DNA of 12,629 nucleotides from Rhodospirillaceae bacterium (GTDB lineage: Bacteria > Pseudomonadota > Alphaproteobacteria > MPNO01 > UBA2964). The stretch's first letter is position 1. Each line of letters opens with the position of its first letter. The DNA is taken from assembly GCA_002724505.1 (NCBI GenBank), contig PBOV01000083.1, positions 1-12,629 on the forward strand. The letters are read 5' to 3'. The translations under genes and the position numbers were made by a program. Positions 1 through 8,487 of the stretch are shown here, in pieces. A model generated the notes under the pieces. It saw only the letters and a list, made by a program, of their open reading frames with translations. It made no database searches and was not told the origin of the DNA.

Positions 1-84
1 GGAACAGTTACAAAAGATCGGTATTCGCTTTCTGGATTTACGGCGGCCCACAAGGCTATTAACCGTGCCTGTCAGAAAAAATAA
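1..84 (+). CDS. C-terminal end of a probable IalB-family (invasion-associated locus B) protein, partial
   Basis: An open frame enters from the left edge in frame 1 and stops at TAA 82-84, giving 27 residues. The segment YSLSGFTAAHKAINRAC resembles the usual C-terminal end of IalB-family periplasmic or secreted proteins of alphaproteobacteria, which typically finish with a pattern like (x)SLxGFTAAxxAl. From memory, IalB-family genes are often found next to rlmN in alphaproteobacteria, and rlmN lies about 2.3 kb downstream here, which supports the assignment. Too little of the protein is present to see its signal peptide or core. It could instead be the tail of an unrelated protein, so the family call is moderate only. 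No clear terminator follows the stop. Confidence 0.5.
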   Translation, partial: GTVTKDRYSLSGFTAAHKAINRACQKK

Positions 85-159
85 AAGGGTTTTCTATCGC
101 TCGAATGGGCTGATTAGGCTAATGGTATTGGGCCATCACCAAACGTAAAAATTTTTATT

Positions 160-167
160 GGGGAAAG
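160..167 (+). promoter_or_regulatory. Ribosome binding site that decides the SDR start
   Basis: GGGGAAAG lies just ahead of GTG 170-172. The in-frame TTG at 158 would place this purine run inside the coding region and has only A/T-rich sequence upstream. The overlapping ATG at 168 runs straight into a TGA. The GTG is therefore the better start. Confidence 0.55.
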
Positions 168-169
168 AT

Positions 170-955
170 GTGAGTAAAGAATTTGATGTTAAAAGCGCTT
201 ATAGTGTCAGAGACAAAGTTGTCATTGTAACTGGCGGCGGTACTGGTATCGGCAAGGTTTATAGCCAAAGATTGGCGCAAGGCGGTGCCAAAGTTGTATT
301 AGCTGATATTGTTGCTGAAGAATCAAATGATGTCGCCGAAAAAATTCGTGATGCTGGGGGGCAGGCGCTATCAGTCCCAACAGATGTTACGAATGAAGAT
401 GCTGTTCAGGCGATGGCCGATGCCGCAGCAAGCGAGTTTGGTGGTATTGATGGGTTAATCAATAATGCATCTTTGATGAGCGTGTTGCCGCGGGGAGATT
501 GGTTCGAGATTTCAGCCGATCGCTGGGATTCCGTTATGTCCGTAAATCTGAAAGGTATCTTCTTATGCTGCCGCGCCGTTTATTCTTATATGCAGGAACG
601 GGGTGGTGGCAGTATCGTCAATATTTCTTCCAGCCGCATTTGGGAAGGAAATCCTAACCGACTTGACTACACAACCTCAAAGGCCGGAGTTGTTGGACTA
701 ACACGCGCACTAGCCAGAGAAGTTGGCGACGATAATATTAGTGTAAATGCAATAACCCCCGGCCTGACAATGAGCGAAACCCAACTTGCATCTTCATCGT
801 CCAATTATCTTGGTGGAAAGGATGAAGGGAAATGTTTTAAACGTCCGCAAACGCCTGAGGACCTCGTTGGTGCTGTTATCTTTTTATTGAGCGACGCGGC
901 GGCTTTCATGACAGGCCAGACTGTCAATGTAGATGGCGGGACGTATATGCATTAA
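170..955 (+). CDS. Short-chain dehydrogenase/reductase (classical SDR, NAD-type)
   Basis: This is a 261-residue classical SDR, a Rossmann-fold oxidoreductase acting on an alcohol/ketone pair in the cytoplasm. Numbered from GTG 170, it has the cofactor motif TGGGTGIG (21-28), Asp46 at the end of beta-2, which favours NAD(H) over NADP(H), D72-V, and NNAS (98-101) in place of NNAG. The catalytic tetrad is N126, S154, Y167 and K171 (YTTSK). The C-terminus FMTGQTVNVDGG is typical of FabG-like members. Length fits the family (about 250-270). An MFS transporter gene starts 47 bases downstream, so the two are probably co-transcribed. The substrate cannot be read from sequence; given the Rieske dioxygenase further downstream, a dihydrodiol dehydrogenase or other catabolic alcohol dehydrogenase role is possible but unproven. 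Confidence 0.93.
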   Translation: MSKEFDVKSAYSVRDKVVIVTGGGTGIGKVYSQRLAQGGAKVVLADIVAEESNDVAEKIRDAGGQALSVPTDVTNEDAVQAMADAAASEFGGIDGLINNASLMSVLPRGDWFEISADRWDSVMSVNLKGIFLCCRAVYSYMQERGGGSIVNISSSRIWEGNPNRLDYTTSKAGVVGLTRALAREVGDDNISVNAITPGLTMSETQLASSSSNYLGGKDEGKCFKRPQTPEDLVGAVIFLLSDAAAFMTGQTVNVDGGTYMH

Positions 956-1002
956 GGTGTCTAGGCAGATTATTTTCCCCCGACAATCTTATTGGAAACT
1001 TG

Positions 1003-2349
1003 ATGACTGACATACCGGAAAGCACCGGCCCGGCCAAACCCGGCATGAAAAAGAACGTAGCGTTGCTTGCGCTTTGTCAGGCACTGTTCAATAGCTCAAC
1101 AGGTGTTGTCCTTTCGGTATCGGCACTCGTCGGTCTGGCTCTGGCATCCAATAAGTCGTTGGCCACTTTGCCGCAGGCCCTTCAATGGGAAGCAACGGCA
1201 GCTTTCTCAATACCACTTGCCATGATGATGAGGCGATTTGGCCGGCGGACCGGCTTTATTTTTGGCGCGTTTATGGGATCCGCTGGTGCCATCATAGCTG
1301 CCGCTGCAATTTTTCAGGGATCTTTTGAGCTTTATCTTGTCGCGATTATATTCTTCGGCGCCTACACTATTTCCGGCCAGACATATCGGTTTGCGGCAGC
1401 AGATGTTGCTGACGAAAAATGGCATAGTATTGCAATTTCGTTAGTCATTGGCGGTGGGGTGCTTGCTGCCTTCGTGGGACCAGAAATTTCCAAATGGACC
1501 CACGATATTTCCAGCTTGTGGTTAGGTAATGAAACCTTTGCTAAAGCCATTGAATTCATCTGTGGTCCAGGAATTGCGGCCGCGGCGACAGTCAACCCTG
1601 GCGAGAACCCGCCCTATCAATTTGCGAGTACATTTATCGTGCTCGCGTTCTTGCCGATCTTTTTAATTTTTATGGTCTCACTGGTCGGTTTCCCAAAAAC
1701 TGAAGAGCAGAAATTTGAAAATTCAGGCAGGCCATTGCGAGAGGTTGTTCGTCAACCAGGCTATGTCGTGGCTGTTCTGTGTGCGGTAATTGGTTGGGGC
1801 GTCATGGTGCTAATGATGGCGGCAACACCACTGGCAATGGTCAAGGAATACGGGCATACCTTCGTAGATTCTGCCTTTATAGCCCAGTGGCACATGTTTG
1901 GTATGTTCGCGCCATCTTTCTTTACTGGCTCGCTGATAAAGAAATGTGGCTTGCTTAATGTCCTTTTAGCAGGATTAGTCTTGTCAAGTGCGGCGGCGGT
2001 AATCGGCATGTCAGGTGGGACAATTGAACATTTTTGGTTTGCTAATGTTTGCGTTGGTTGCGGCTGGAATTTCCTGTTTGTTGGTGCCACGACCCTCTTG
2101 ACCAAGATGTATCGGCCGGAGGAAAAGGCGAAAGCACAGGGTATGAATGATTTTTTGGTTTTTCAATCTGTCGCGGCCTTTTCCTTGTCTGCGGGGTTAC
2201 TACAGAATACTGTTGGTTGGATCACGGTTTGCACGTTGCTGCTGCCCTGTATTGCAATCGTATTTGTGGCTGTCCTCTATCTTAAATTTGTTCCCGGAGC
2301 CGCCCCTCCCGGACTAGGGCGCCCGGCAGCCCACGCGTCAGCGGAATAA
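1003..2349 (+). CDS. Major facilitator superfamily transporter
   Basis: This 448-residue polytopic inner-membrane protein has about 12 hydrophobic segments. ATG 1003 is preferred over the adjacent TTG at 1000 because GGAA (994-997) lies 5 bases ahead of it. An MFS motif-A-like loop between segments 2 and 3 reads RRFGRRTG (77-84). The segment [10 protein letters not shown] (125-134), followed by a glycine-rich helix and FVGPE, resembles a subgroup of proteobacterial MFS permeases of unknown substrate. A second R/K-rich loop (KKCG) sits between segments 8 and 9. Residues about 169-207 form an unusually long polar/mixed stretch between segments 5 and 6, with Gly/Pro-rich parts. The C-terminus ends in a short Pro/Gly/Ala tail. 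It pairs with the SDR gene upstream, suggesting uptake or efflux of the same compound. Substrate unknown. Confidence 0.9.
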   Translation: MTDIPESTGPAKPGMKKNVALLALCQALFNSSTGVVLSVSALVGLALASNKSLATLPQALQWEATAAFSIPLAMMMRRFGRRTGFIFGAFMGSAGAIIAAAAIFQGSFELYLVAIIFFGAYTISGQTYRFAAADVADEKWHSIAISLVIGGGVLAAFVGPEISKWTHDISSLWLGNETFAKAIEFICGPGIAAAATVNPGENPPYQFASTFIVLAFLPIFLIFMVSLVGFPKTEEQKFENSGRPLREVVRQPGYVVAVLCAVIGWGVMVLMMAATPLAMVKEYGHTFVDSAFIAQWHMFGMFAPSFFTGSLIKKCGLLNVLLAGLVLSSAAAVIGMSGGTIEHFWFANVCVGCGWNFLFVGATTLLTKMYRPEEKAKAQGMNDFLVFQSVAAFSLSAGLLQNTVGWITVCTLLLPCIAIVFVAVLYLKFVPGAAPPGLGRPAAHASAE

Positions 2350-2375
2350 AGAATATTTCCCGCGAAAGCGTTGAC

Positions 2376-2389
2376 GCACTATATAGTGC
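2376..2389. repeat. Perfect 14-bp palindrome just upstream of rlmN
   Basis: GCACTATATAGTGC is a perfect inverted repeat ending 4 bases before the rlmN start codon, where a ribosome binding site would normally sit. No Shine-Dalgarno-like run is visible there. It could be an operator, or a hairpin that affects rlmN translation. Two smaller dyads precede it: CGCGAAAGCG (2361-2370) and GCGTTGACGC (2368-2377). Function unproven. Confidence 0.4.
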
Positions 2390-2393
2390 TATT

Positions 2394-3599
2394 ATGTCAG
2401 ACACTCAGGATAACATTATTCAGGAAAAGCCGCTGGCACTTAACCCGTCTCCCGCGGCAGACCAGGTGGACCTCATAGGTTTAAGCCGCCAGGAGCTTGA
2501 AGCGGCCGTGATTAGATTTGGTTTACCAAAATTTCGGGCTAAGCAAATTTGGCACTGGCTATATCACCGGGGCGTAAAATCGATTGACGAGATGACAACT
2601 CTTTCGTTGCGGGTGCGCGATAAATTGGCGGGGTACTGTTTCATTGGCCGCCCTAGCGTCGTTAATCAGCAGCTTTCGGAAGATAATACCCGAAAGTGGC
2701 TGCTGGCCATACCCGGGGGTGGCGAAGTCGAGACCGTGTTTATTCCTGAGAGAGAGAGAGGTGCGTTATGTATTTCTTCGCAGGTTGGCTGCGCGCTGAG
2801 CTGCAAATTTTGTCACACTGGTACACAGCCCTTGCTGCGTAATTTGACTGCCGCTGATATCGTTGGGCAATTAATGATTGCTCGCGATACATATGGGGAA
2901 TGGCCCAGCTCGAGGGGAGGCCGGCTGCTATCCAACATTGTCATGATGGGGATGGGCGAACCGCTCTTAAATTTTGATAATGTAGCCAAAGCCCTTAAAA
3001 TTGTTATGGACCAGGAGGGAATTTCAATTTCAAAACGGCGCATTACCTTGTCAACGGCTGGTTATGTACCGAATATGAAGCGTTGCGGCGAAGAACTAAA
3101 CGTTAATCTTGCGGTCTCTTTGCATGCCGTACGCAATGAAATACGCGATGAAATTGTACCGCTGAATAAAAAGTTTCCGATTGAGGAGCTACTTGAAGCC
3201 TGTCGCTCCTATCCAGGTTCCCACAATGCCCGTCGGATCACCTTCGAATATGTGATGCTAAAAGGTATAAATGATTCAGAATCTGACGCGCGCGAATTGG
3301 TCCGGTTGATGCGTGGTATTCCGGCAAAAATAAATTTGATCCCTTTTAACGCTTGGCCCGGAGCACCGTTTGAATGTTCGAGTGGAGCGACCATCAATCG
3401 ATTTTCTGAGATTATAAATAATGCTGGTTATTCCGCGCCCGTCCGCATGCCCCGGGGCCGTGATATTATGGCGGCCTGCGGTCAACTGAAATCTGCCAGC
3501 GAGCGGGCCAAACAGAAATCACAAGAAGCTACGGCCAGTAGCTCTTGTGGTCGTTCTTCTAATCCCTATACTGCGCGCGCTTTTCCAATAAATTCTTGA
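2394..3599 (+). CDS. rlmN: Dual-specificity 23S rRNA (A2503)/tRNA (A37) C2-methyltransferase RlmN
   Basis: RlmN is a radical SAM enzyme that methylates C2 of adenosine 2503 in 23S rRNA and A37 in some tRNAs, aiding translational accuracy. The protein has 401 residues. It has an N-terminal accessory domain (about 28-110, [13 protein letters not shown] then [11 protein letters not shown]) and the 4Fe-4S motif CxxxCxxC at C133, C137 and C140. The two redox cysteines expected for RlmN are C126 (equivalent to E. coli C118) and C362 in AACGQLK (equivalent to C355). GMGEP (186-190) is the SAM-binding segment, and the [14 protein letters not shown] stretch (about 313-326) is typical of the alphaproteobacterial form. 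ATG 2394 gives a normal N-terminus but has no clear ribosome binding site. argG begins 15 bases after the stop, so the two are likely co-transcribed. The last 25-30 residues are a variable tail. Confidence 0.97.
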   Translation: MSDTQDNIIQEKPLALNPSPAADQVDLIGLSRQELEAAVIRFGLPKFRAKQIWHWLYHRGVKSIDEMTTLSLRVRDKLAGYCFIGRPSVVNQQLSEDNTRKWLLAIPGGGEVETVFIPERERGALCISSQVGCALSCKFCHTGTQPLLRNLTAADIVGQLMIARDTYGEWPSSRGGRLLSNIVMMGMGEPLLNFDNVAKALKIVMDQEGISISKRRITLSTAGYVPNMKRCGEELNVNLAVSLHAVRNEIRDEIVPLNKKFPIEELLEACRSYPGSHNARRITFEYVMLKGINDSESDARELVRLMRGIPAKINLIPFNAWPGAPFECSSGATINRFSEIINNAGYSAPVRMPRGRDIMAACGQLKSASERAKQKSQEATASSSCGRSSNPYTARAFPINS

Positions 3600-3614
3600 G
3601 CAAAGGGCAGAGCA

Positions 3615-4847
3615 ATGGGCACGATTGATAAAAAAAATATTAACAAGGTGGTTTTAGCCTATTCTGGCGGACTGGATACGTCTGTCATACTTCGCTGGTT
3701 GCAAGAAGAATACGACTGTGAGGTGGTTACCTTCACGGCGGATCTTGGTCAAGGTGAAGAGGTGGAGCCTGCGCGGGCTAAAGCTGAAGCTGCTGGTGTT
3801 AAAGAAATTTATATCGAGGATTTACGTGAGGAATTTGTCCGCGAATTTGTGTTCCCAATGTTTCGCGCCAATGCAATTTATGAGGGCGTATATCTGCTAG
3901 GCACCTCCATTGCGAGACCTTTGATCGCAAAGCGCCAGATTGAGATTGCGGCGAAGACTGGGGCTGATGCAGTTAGCCACGGTGCGACCGGTAAAGGGAA
4001 TGATCAGGTGCGATTTGAGCTTGGCTATTATGCCCTTAACCCAGAAATCCATGTGATCGCACCATGGCGTGAGTGGGGTCTCGACGGCCGCCAGCGGTTG
4101 TTAGAATATGCTCGGAAACATCAGATCGATATCCCACGAGATAAGGAGGACGAGCCACCTTATTCAACGGATGCTAATTTGCTTCATATTTCTTATGAGG
4201 GTCGCGCATTGGAAGACCCTTGGATTGAGCCAAACGATAAGATGTTTACTCGGAGTGTCTCTCCGGAAATGGCGCCCGATACACCGACTTATATAGAACT
4301 GGAATTTAAAGGCGGTGATCCGATTGCGGTTAATGGAGAAAAATTGTCGCCAGCGGTGATGCTCACAAAGCTAAACGAGCTTGGAGGAGAAAACGGTATC
4401 GGACGACTTGATCTCGTCGAGAACCGTTATGTCGGCATGAAGTCGCGAGGGATTTATGAAACACCTGGCGGTACAATTTTAATGACCGCCCGTCGCGGAA
4501 TGGAAAGCATCACACTCGATCGGGGTGCAGCGCATCTAAAAGACGAGCTGATGCCGCGTTATGCCGAGCTAGTCTATAATGGGTTTTGGTTTTCACCTGA
4601 GCGGGAAATGATTCAAACGGCCGTTGATGAAAGCCAAAAATTTGTCGCTGGCACAGTTCGCTTGAAACTCTATAAGGGTTCAGTTTCTGTTGTTGGTCGA
4701 AAATCATTGAACAGCCTTTATTCGGAATCCCATGTCACATTCGAAGCTGATACGGTCTATAATCAACGTGATGCGGAGGGTTTTATTAAGCTTAACGCAT
4801 TAAGGCTAAAACTTTTGCAAGCGGCACAAAAACGTTTCACTAGTTGA
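3615..4847 (+). CDS. argG: Argininosuccinate synthase
   Basis: ArgG condenses citrulline and aspartate with ATP to argininosuccinate, the penultimate step of arginine biosynthesis, in the cytoplasm as a homotetramer. The 410-residue length is normal. The N-type ATP pyrophosphatase loop is AYSGGLDTS (15-23), followed by the [10 protein letters not shown] segment (40-49). The second signature, [14 protein letters not shown], occupies 122-135. [10 protein letters not shown] (96-105) and the later EPND and [15 protein letters not shown] segments are also family-typical. The start ATG is preceded by AAAGGGCAGAG. It follows rlmN by 15 bases, an arrangement I associate with alphaproteobacterial genomes. 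All recognisable motifs are intact, so the enzyme should be active. A 58-base gap separates it from the crotonase gene downstream, with no convincing terminator. Confidence 0.98.
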   Translation: MGTIDKKNINKVVLAYSGGLDTSVILRWLQEEYDCEVVTFTADLGQGEEVEPARAKAEAAGVKEIYIEDLREEFVREFVFPMFRANAIYEGVYLLGTSIARPLIAKRQIEIAAKTGADAVSHGATGKGNDQVRFELGYYALNPEIHVIAPWREWGLDGRQRLLEYARKHQIDIPRDKEDEPPYSTDANLLHISYEGRALEDPWIEPNDKMFTRSVSPEMAPDTPTYIELEFKGGDPIAVNGEKLSPAVMLTKLNELGGENGIGRLDLVENRYVGMKSRGIYETPGGTILMTARRGMESITLDRGAAHLKDELMPRYAELVYNGFWFSPEREMIQTAVDESQKFVAGTVRLKLYKGSVSVVGRKSLNSLYSESHVTFEADTVYNQRDAEGFIKLNALRLKLLQAAQKRFTS

Positions 4848-4905
4848 CGGGTTTGGTTCCGCTGCAAGACAATCTGGTATTAGGCTGACGTAGACGGAAC
4901 GTGCG

Positions 4906-5601
4906 ATGATTGGATTTGAGAGAGACGGTAAGGTGGGGCGCTTGTTTTTGCAGCGAGCAACGCATGCCAATGCCTTCACATCAGAAATGCTGCGCCGGAT
5001 AGCTGAGATACTTGAGGCTGCTACAGGCGAAAGCGATGTGATCGTTATTCACGCTGTGGGAGACGATTTTTCTCTTGGCCGAGACCGCAATGAGCCTAAA
5101 AACCCTAATGGACCCTACGCCGCCTTTAGTGAAATTAGTCGCGTGAATGCGGCCTTTGACGCCTTTCCCGGAATTGTGGTGACGGCTATCAAGGGCCGGG
5201 CTTTCGGTTTCGGTTTGGGGCTTGCCATGCGCTCTGATATCGCTATTTCTGCTGATAATGCACGCTTTATGCTCGATGAAGTTAGTCTTGGTTTTCCGCC
5301 AATGTTTCTAATGGAAGTTATCCATGAGTATCTGTCTCCCAAGCGGGCGCTTGATCTAATTCTTTCAAGCCGAGAGTTTGATGCTGCAGAGGCGCTCGAT
5401 ATAGGGCTTTTGTCGCGCGTGGTGCCTGCAGCCTTGCTTGCGGCCGAGGTTGATGAATTTGTTAGTACCCTTGGTAGTCGTGACGCCGATGTTCTGAAAA
5501 GTTGTAAGGCTTATTTATTGGCTATCAAACAAATGCCCAAAGCGGCCCGCCCTAACAACGCTCTGGTCGAGCAGGTCCGCTTTGCGTTGGATCATCATTG
5601 A
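4906..5601 (+). CDS. Enoyl-CoA hydratase/isomerase (crotonase) family protein, single catalytic Glu
   Basis: This 231-residue crotonase-fold protein is a little shorter than the usual 255-265. It shows the two oxyanion-hole regions: DDFSLGRD (53-60) and GRAFGFGLGLAMRSDIAIS (97-115). FMLDEVSLGFPP (121-132) and the C-terminal ALDIGLLSRVV (163-173) are also typical. Aligned by eye to rat mitochondrial hydratase, E125 matches catalytic E164, but the E144 position (GGGCELA) is G105 here (GFGLGLA). That argues against classic hydration and fits an isomerase or another crotonase reaction on a CoA thioester. The stop TGA shares its last base with the ATG of the dioxygenase large subunit (TGATG), indicating translational coupling and a shared pathway. 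The start ATG 4906 has only a weak ribosome binding site (ACGGAAC). The substrate is unknown. Confidence 0.88.
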   Translation: MIGFERDGKVGRLFLQRATHANAFTSEMLRRIAEILEAATGESDVIVIHAVGDDFSLGRDRNEPKNPNGPYAAFSEISRVNAAFDAFPGIVVTAIKGRAFGFGLGLAMRSDIAISADNARFMLDEVSLGFPPMFLMEVIHEYLSPKRALDLILSSREFDAAEALDIGLLSRVVPAALLAAEVDEFVSTLGSRDADVLKSCKAYLLAIKQMPKAARPNNALVEQVRFALDHH

Positions 5602-6824
5602 TGTCAGGGGCCCCTCTCAACTGGCCCGATGGAAACGACCGGGTTCCCTACTGGGTCTATACTGACCAAGGAAATTATGAGCGTGAGCTAGAGAAGATTT
5701 TTTATGGTCCGGTATGGAACTATGCAGGGCTGGAATGCGAAATCCCCAACGCGGGTGACTTCAAAGGTACCCAAATTGGCGAGCAGTCGGTAATTGTGGT
5801 GCGTGATGATGAGGGAAATATCAACGCTCTGGTAAATCGGTGTGCTCATCGTGGGGTGAAGCTCTGTGAACAGGATAAGGGGTCGTTCCATGAGATCATT
5901 TGTCCCTATCATCAATGGGCCTACGATCTCAAAGGTAACTTACTTGGCGTGCCGTTTCATCGTGGGGTGAAGGGTAACGGTGGTATGCCCGAAGATTTTT
6001 CGATGAAAGAGAACGGTCTTGATATTTTAAGGGTGCATGTCAGAAATGGAGGAATATTCGTAACCATGTCTGACGAGGCGCCGCCATTTGAGGCCTATAT
6101 GGGTGAGCGGATCCTTGGATACTATGATCGCGAGCTCGATGGCCGGGCGCTCCGTTTGCTCGGACACTCACGGCAGCGTATTGGTGCAAACTGGAAATTA
6201 ATGTTGGAGAACATAAAAGACTCGCATCACGCTAGCTTACTCCATGTTTTTTTTGTGACATTTGGACTTTTTCGCGTGGATAATGAATCCCGGATAGAGA
6301 TGGATGATACCGGGTTGCATACGGCCCTAAGCTCTATCCGCGGCAAGCAGGAGTTAAATGATGGTACCGCTCAGATGCGCTCATTCGATTCTGACCTTGA
6401 GCTTAGCGACCCCAATCTACTCGATGTCATCCCAGAGTTTGAAGGCGATCAGACTGTCGTGATGCAGACTATATGGCCAAATGTTATACTCCAGCAGCAA
6501 TCAAATACGCTCGCAACACGCCAAATTGTGCCCAAGGGCCCCAATGCCTTTGAGTTGCACTGGACCTTCTTTGGCTATGAGACTGACGATGAGAAAATGA
6601 CAGAAAGACGCTTGCGCCAAGCTAATCTTATGGGCCCCGCAGGCCTGGTTTCTATTGATGACGGTCAAATACTCGAACGCACTCAAAAAGGAATTCTAGC
6701 TCACCCGGGCAAGTCTGGTGTAGTTGAACTCGGTGGAAGGGATACCGAAGACGCTGATCATATGGTCACCGAAGTCGCGCTTCGTGCTTTTTACAAAGGA
6801 TATCGAAAAGTGATGGGACTATGA
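5601..6824 (+). CDS. Rieske non-heme iron ring-hydroxylating dioxygenase, large (alpha) subunit
   Basis: This 407-residue catalytic subunit inserts oxygen into an aromatic or related ring, using electrons from a ferredoxin/reductase. The Rieske 2Fe-2S ligands are C81-x-H83 (CAHRG) and C101-xx-H104 (CPYHQW). The mononuclear iron site is formed by D207, H210 and H215 in the pattern ENxxDxxHxxxxH (203-215), with the bridging Asp207. The third ligand is probably D353 or D354 in SIDDGQILERTQKG. Spacing and the C-terminal DHMVTE...FYKGYRKVMG pattern resemble enzymes acting on aromatic carboxylates such as anthranilate, salicylate or terephthalate. ATG 5601 overlaps the crotonase stop by one base; the small subunit starts inside its stop codon. 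All iron ligands are present, so activity is likely. The exact substrate is not determinable here. Confidence 0.95.
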   Translation: MSGAPLNWPDGNDRVPYWVYTDQGNYERELEKIFYGPVWNYAGLECEIPNAGDFKGTQIGEQSVIVVRDDEGNINALVNRCAHRGVKLCEQDKGSFHEIICPYHQWAYDLKGNLLGVPFHRGVKGNGGMPEDFSMKENGLDILRVHVRNGGIFVTMSDEAPPFEAYMGERILGYYDRELDGRALRLLGHSRQRIGANWKLMLENIKDSHHASLLHVFFVTFGLFRVDNESRIEMDDTGLHTALSSIRGKQELNDGTAQMRSFDSDLELSDPNLLDVIPEFEGDQTVVMQTIWPNVILQQQSNTLATRQIVPKGPNAFELHWTFFGYETDDEKMTERRLRQANLMGPAGLVSIDDGQILERTQKGILAHPGKSGVVELGGRDTEDADHMVTEVALRAFYKGYRKVMGL

Positions 6825-7294
6825 TGATTTCGTCGGAATTACGTGATGAGATCGCTGACTTTATTAATGCATATGCGCTTGCCATCGATGACGGGGAGCT
6901 CGAACGTTGGCCCGAATTTTTTGCGAATGATTGTCTATACAAAATTATCGCCAAAGAAAATTTTGAAAGCGGCCTCCCCCTTGGGCTGTTATTGTGTGAC
7001 TCACAGGGCATGCTGCAAGATCGGAAGGAAGCCTTCTCGAAGCTAAATGTCTTTGGCCCCCGCAGTTGGCGCCATATGCTGGGTGCGGTGCAAGCGTCTA
7101 AATCTGATGATCAGATCAGAGCGCGGACCAGTTTTGTAATTTTTGAAACGCTAGCCGGCGAGGATACGCATATTCTTTGTGCCGGAGAATATCGCGATAT
7201 ACTTATACGTGAGAATGATAAACTTAAGTTTAGAGAACGCCTTTGCGTTTATGATACGACGATGATTCCTAACTCAATCGTCCGGCCAATATAA
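6821..7294 (+). CDS. Ring-hydroxylating dioxygenase small (beta) subunit
   Basis: This 157-residue protein of the scytalone-dehydratase/NTF2-like fold forms the structural beta subunit of an alpha3beta3 dioxygenase. Family-typical features are YALAIDDGELERWPEFF (18-34) followed by D37, the central RTSFVIFETLAGE stretch (about 107-119), and the C-terminal KFRERLCVYDTTMIPNS (136-152), with the arginine-glutamate and CVYD signature of the AndAd/BenB group. ATG 6821 overlaps the large-subunit stop (ATGA); ATG 6824 is an equally possible start one codon later. The length is normal (about 155-170). Its presence makes this a two-component-type oxygenase rather than an alpha-only Rieske enzyme. The flavoprotein gene follows after 17 bases. 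Confidence 0.94.
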   Translation: MMISSELRDEIADFINAYALAIDDGELERWPEFFANDCLYKIIAKENFESGLPLGLLLCDSQGMLQDRKEAFSKLNVFGPRSWRHMLGAVQASKSDDQIRARTSFVIFETLAGEDTHILCAGEYRDILIRENDKLKFRERLCVYDTTMIPNSIVRPI

Positions 7295-7311
7295 CGCAAC
7301 CAGAATATTTT

Positions 7312-8487
7312 ATGGACCATTTTGATGTCATCGTTATTGGCGCTGGTGCTGCGGGTCTAATGTGTGCGGCTAAAGCTCAGCAACGGGGGCGCAAAGTTTT
7401 GGTGCTTGAACAGGGAGCTGAGGTTGGACGCAAAATTTTCATTTCAGGAGGAGGACGCTGCAATTTTACCAACCGCTACACTTCGCCGGAAAACTTTATT
7501 TCGGCTAACCCACGATTTCCTGTCTCAGCGCTGGCGCGGTTTACCCAGGATGACTTCATCGCCTTAGTTGATGAACATGAAATCCAATGGCATGAGCGCA
7601 AGTTTGGCCAGCTATTCTGCTTAGGCCCCGCTAAACAGATTATTGATATGTTGCTTGCCGAAGCTAAGGGCGCAGACATCCGTACAGCAGTGGGAATTAA
7701 AAAAGTTGTAAAAGAGGATAAGAGAAAATTTTCGCTGGAAACTGAACGTTGTCTGTTCACGTCAGACGCGCTGGTGGTAGCAACTGGCGGGCCATCAATA
7801 CCTAAGATGGGGTCAAGCACTTTCGGTTATAAGGTTGCACAGCAGTTCGGGCTCAAGCTGATTGAACCCCGTGCAGGTTTGGTGCCATTGACCTTTGATA
7901 ATAAATTTATGGCTCGTTTAGAGGGTTTGTCAGGCATCTCAGTCAACGCAAAGGTGGCTCTTGGAAAGATACGGTTTACTGATGCATTACTCTTTACACA
8001 TCGAGGCTTAAGCGGGCCGGCAATTTTACAAATTTCTTCTTATTGGTCGCATGGCGATACTATCACCGTTGACCTGTTGCCGGATATTAATCTGTTTAAC
8101 TATTTAAAAGAAGCCAAGCAAAGACAGCCAAAGAAGGATGTCGTCACTATCCTAGGCTCCTTATTGCCAGCGCGGCTTGCCCAACGCATGACCAGTTGGA
8201 CAGAAAGTAATGGCCGGCTAGCAGAAACGTCTAATAAGACGCTGCGACGACTGGCTGGTCAAATCAATCGATGGCAGGTAACCCCTGACGGGTCGCGAGG
8301 TATGCCCATCGCAGAAGTAACAGTGGGCGGCGTTGATACATTGGAGCTTTCTTCACAGACAATGGAAGCCAGTGTGATTCCAGGCCTTTATTTTATAGGC
8401 GAATGTGTCGATGTCACGGGTCACCTCGGAGGGTTTAACTTCCAATGGGCCTGGGCCTCGGGTTACGCCTGCGGTGAGGTTGTGTAA
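7312..8487 (+). CDS. BaiN/HI0933-family FAD-dependent oxidoreductase
   Basis: This 391-residue flavoprotein belongs to the HI0933/YhiN/BaiN family. The N-terminal FAD-binding fold carries GAGAAG (10-15) and the ribose-binding glutamate E33 (VLEQG). The family hallmark GRKIFISGGGRCNFTN occupies 39-54. ATGG (about 158-161), GLSGPAILQIS (about 236-246) and the C-terminal GECVDVTGHLGGFNFQWAWASG (about 364-385) complete the FAD site. Length is normal (about 390-410). Members are widespread and mostly of unknown function; BaiN from gut bacteria is linked to bile-acid reduction, but this name should not be taken as function here. It lies 17 bases after the dioxygenase small subunit and is probably in the same transcript. 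It is not the expected ferredoxin reductase type for Rieske systems, so any link to that enzyme is only positional. Confidence 0.93.
   Translation: MDHFDVIVIGAGAAGLMCAAKAQQRGRKVLVLEQGAEVGRKIFISGGGRCNFTNRYTSPENFISANPRFPVSALARFTQDDFIALVDEHEIQWHERKFGQLFCLGPAKQIIDMLLAEAKGADIRTAVGIKKVVKEDKRKFSLETERCLFTSDALVVATGGPSIPKMGSSTFGYKVAQQFGLKLIEPRAGLVPLTFDNKFMARLEGLSGISVNAKVALGKIRFTDALLFTHRGLSGPAILQISSYWSHGDTITVDLLPDINLFNYLKEAKQRQPKKDVVTILGSLLPARLAQRMTSWTESNGRLAETSNKTLRRLAGQINRWQVTPDGSRGMPIAEVTVGGVDTLELSSQTMEASVIPGLYFIGECVDVTGHLGGFNFQWAWASGYACGEVV

Noticed and set aside
1761..2105. 114-codon open frame on the - strand within the MFS gene
   Set aside because: Antisense shadow of a membrane-protein gene; its composition reflects complement of hydrophobic codons and no motif is seen.
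2748..2760. (GA)n run inside rlmN as a possible phase-variation repeat
   Set aside because: Only 13 bases, and it encodes residues ERER in a normally aligned part of RlmN just before the conserved C126; frame is intact and the enzyme is not a typical phase-variable gene.
4856..4900. Inverted repeat GTTCCG/CGGAAC between argG and the crotonase gene as a terminator or regulator
   Set aside because: Stem only 6 bp with a loop of 33 bases and no T-tract; likely chance.
7476..7820. 114-codon open frame on the - strand within the BaiN-family gene
   Set aside because: Antisense to a well-conserved flavoprotein; no independent support.
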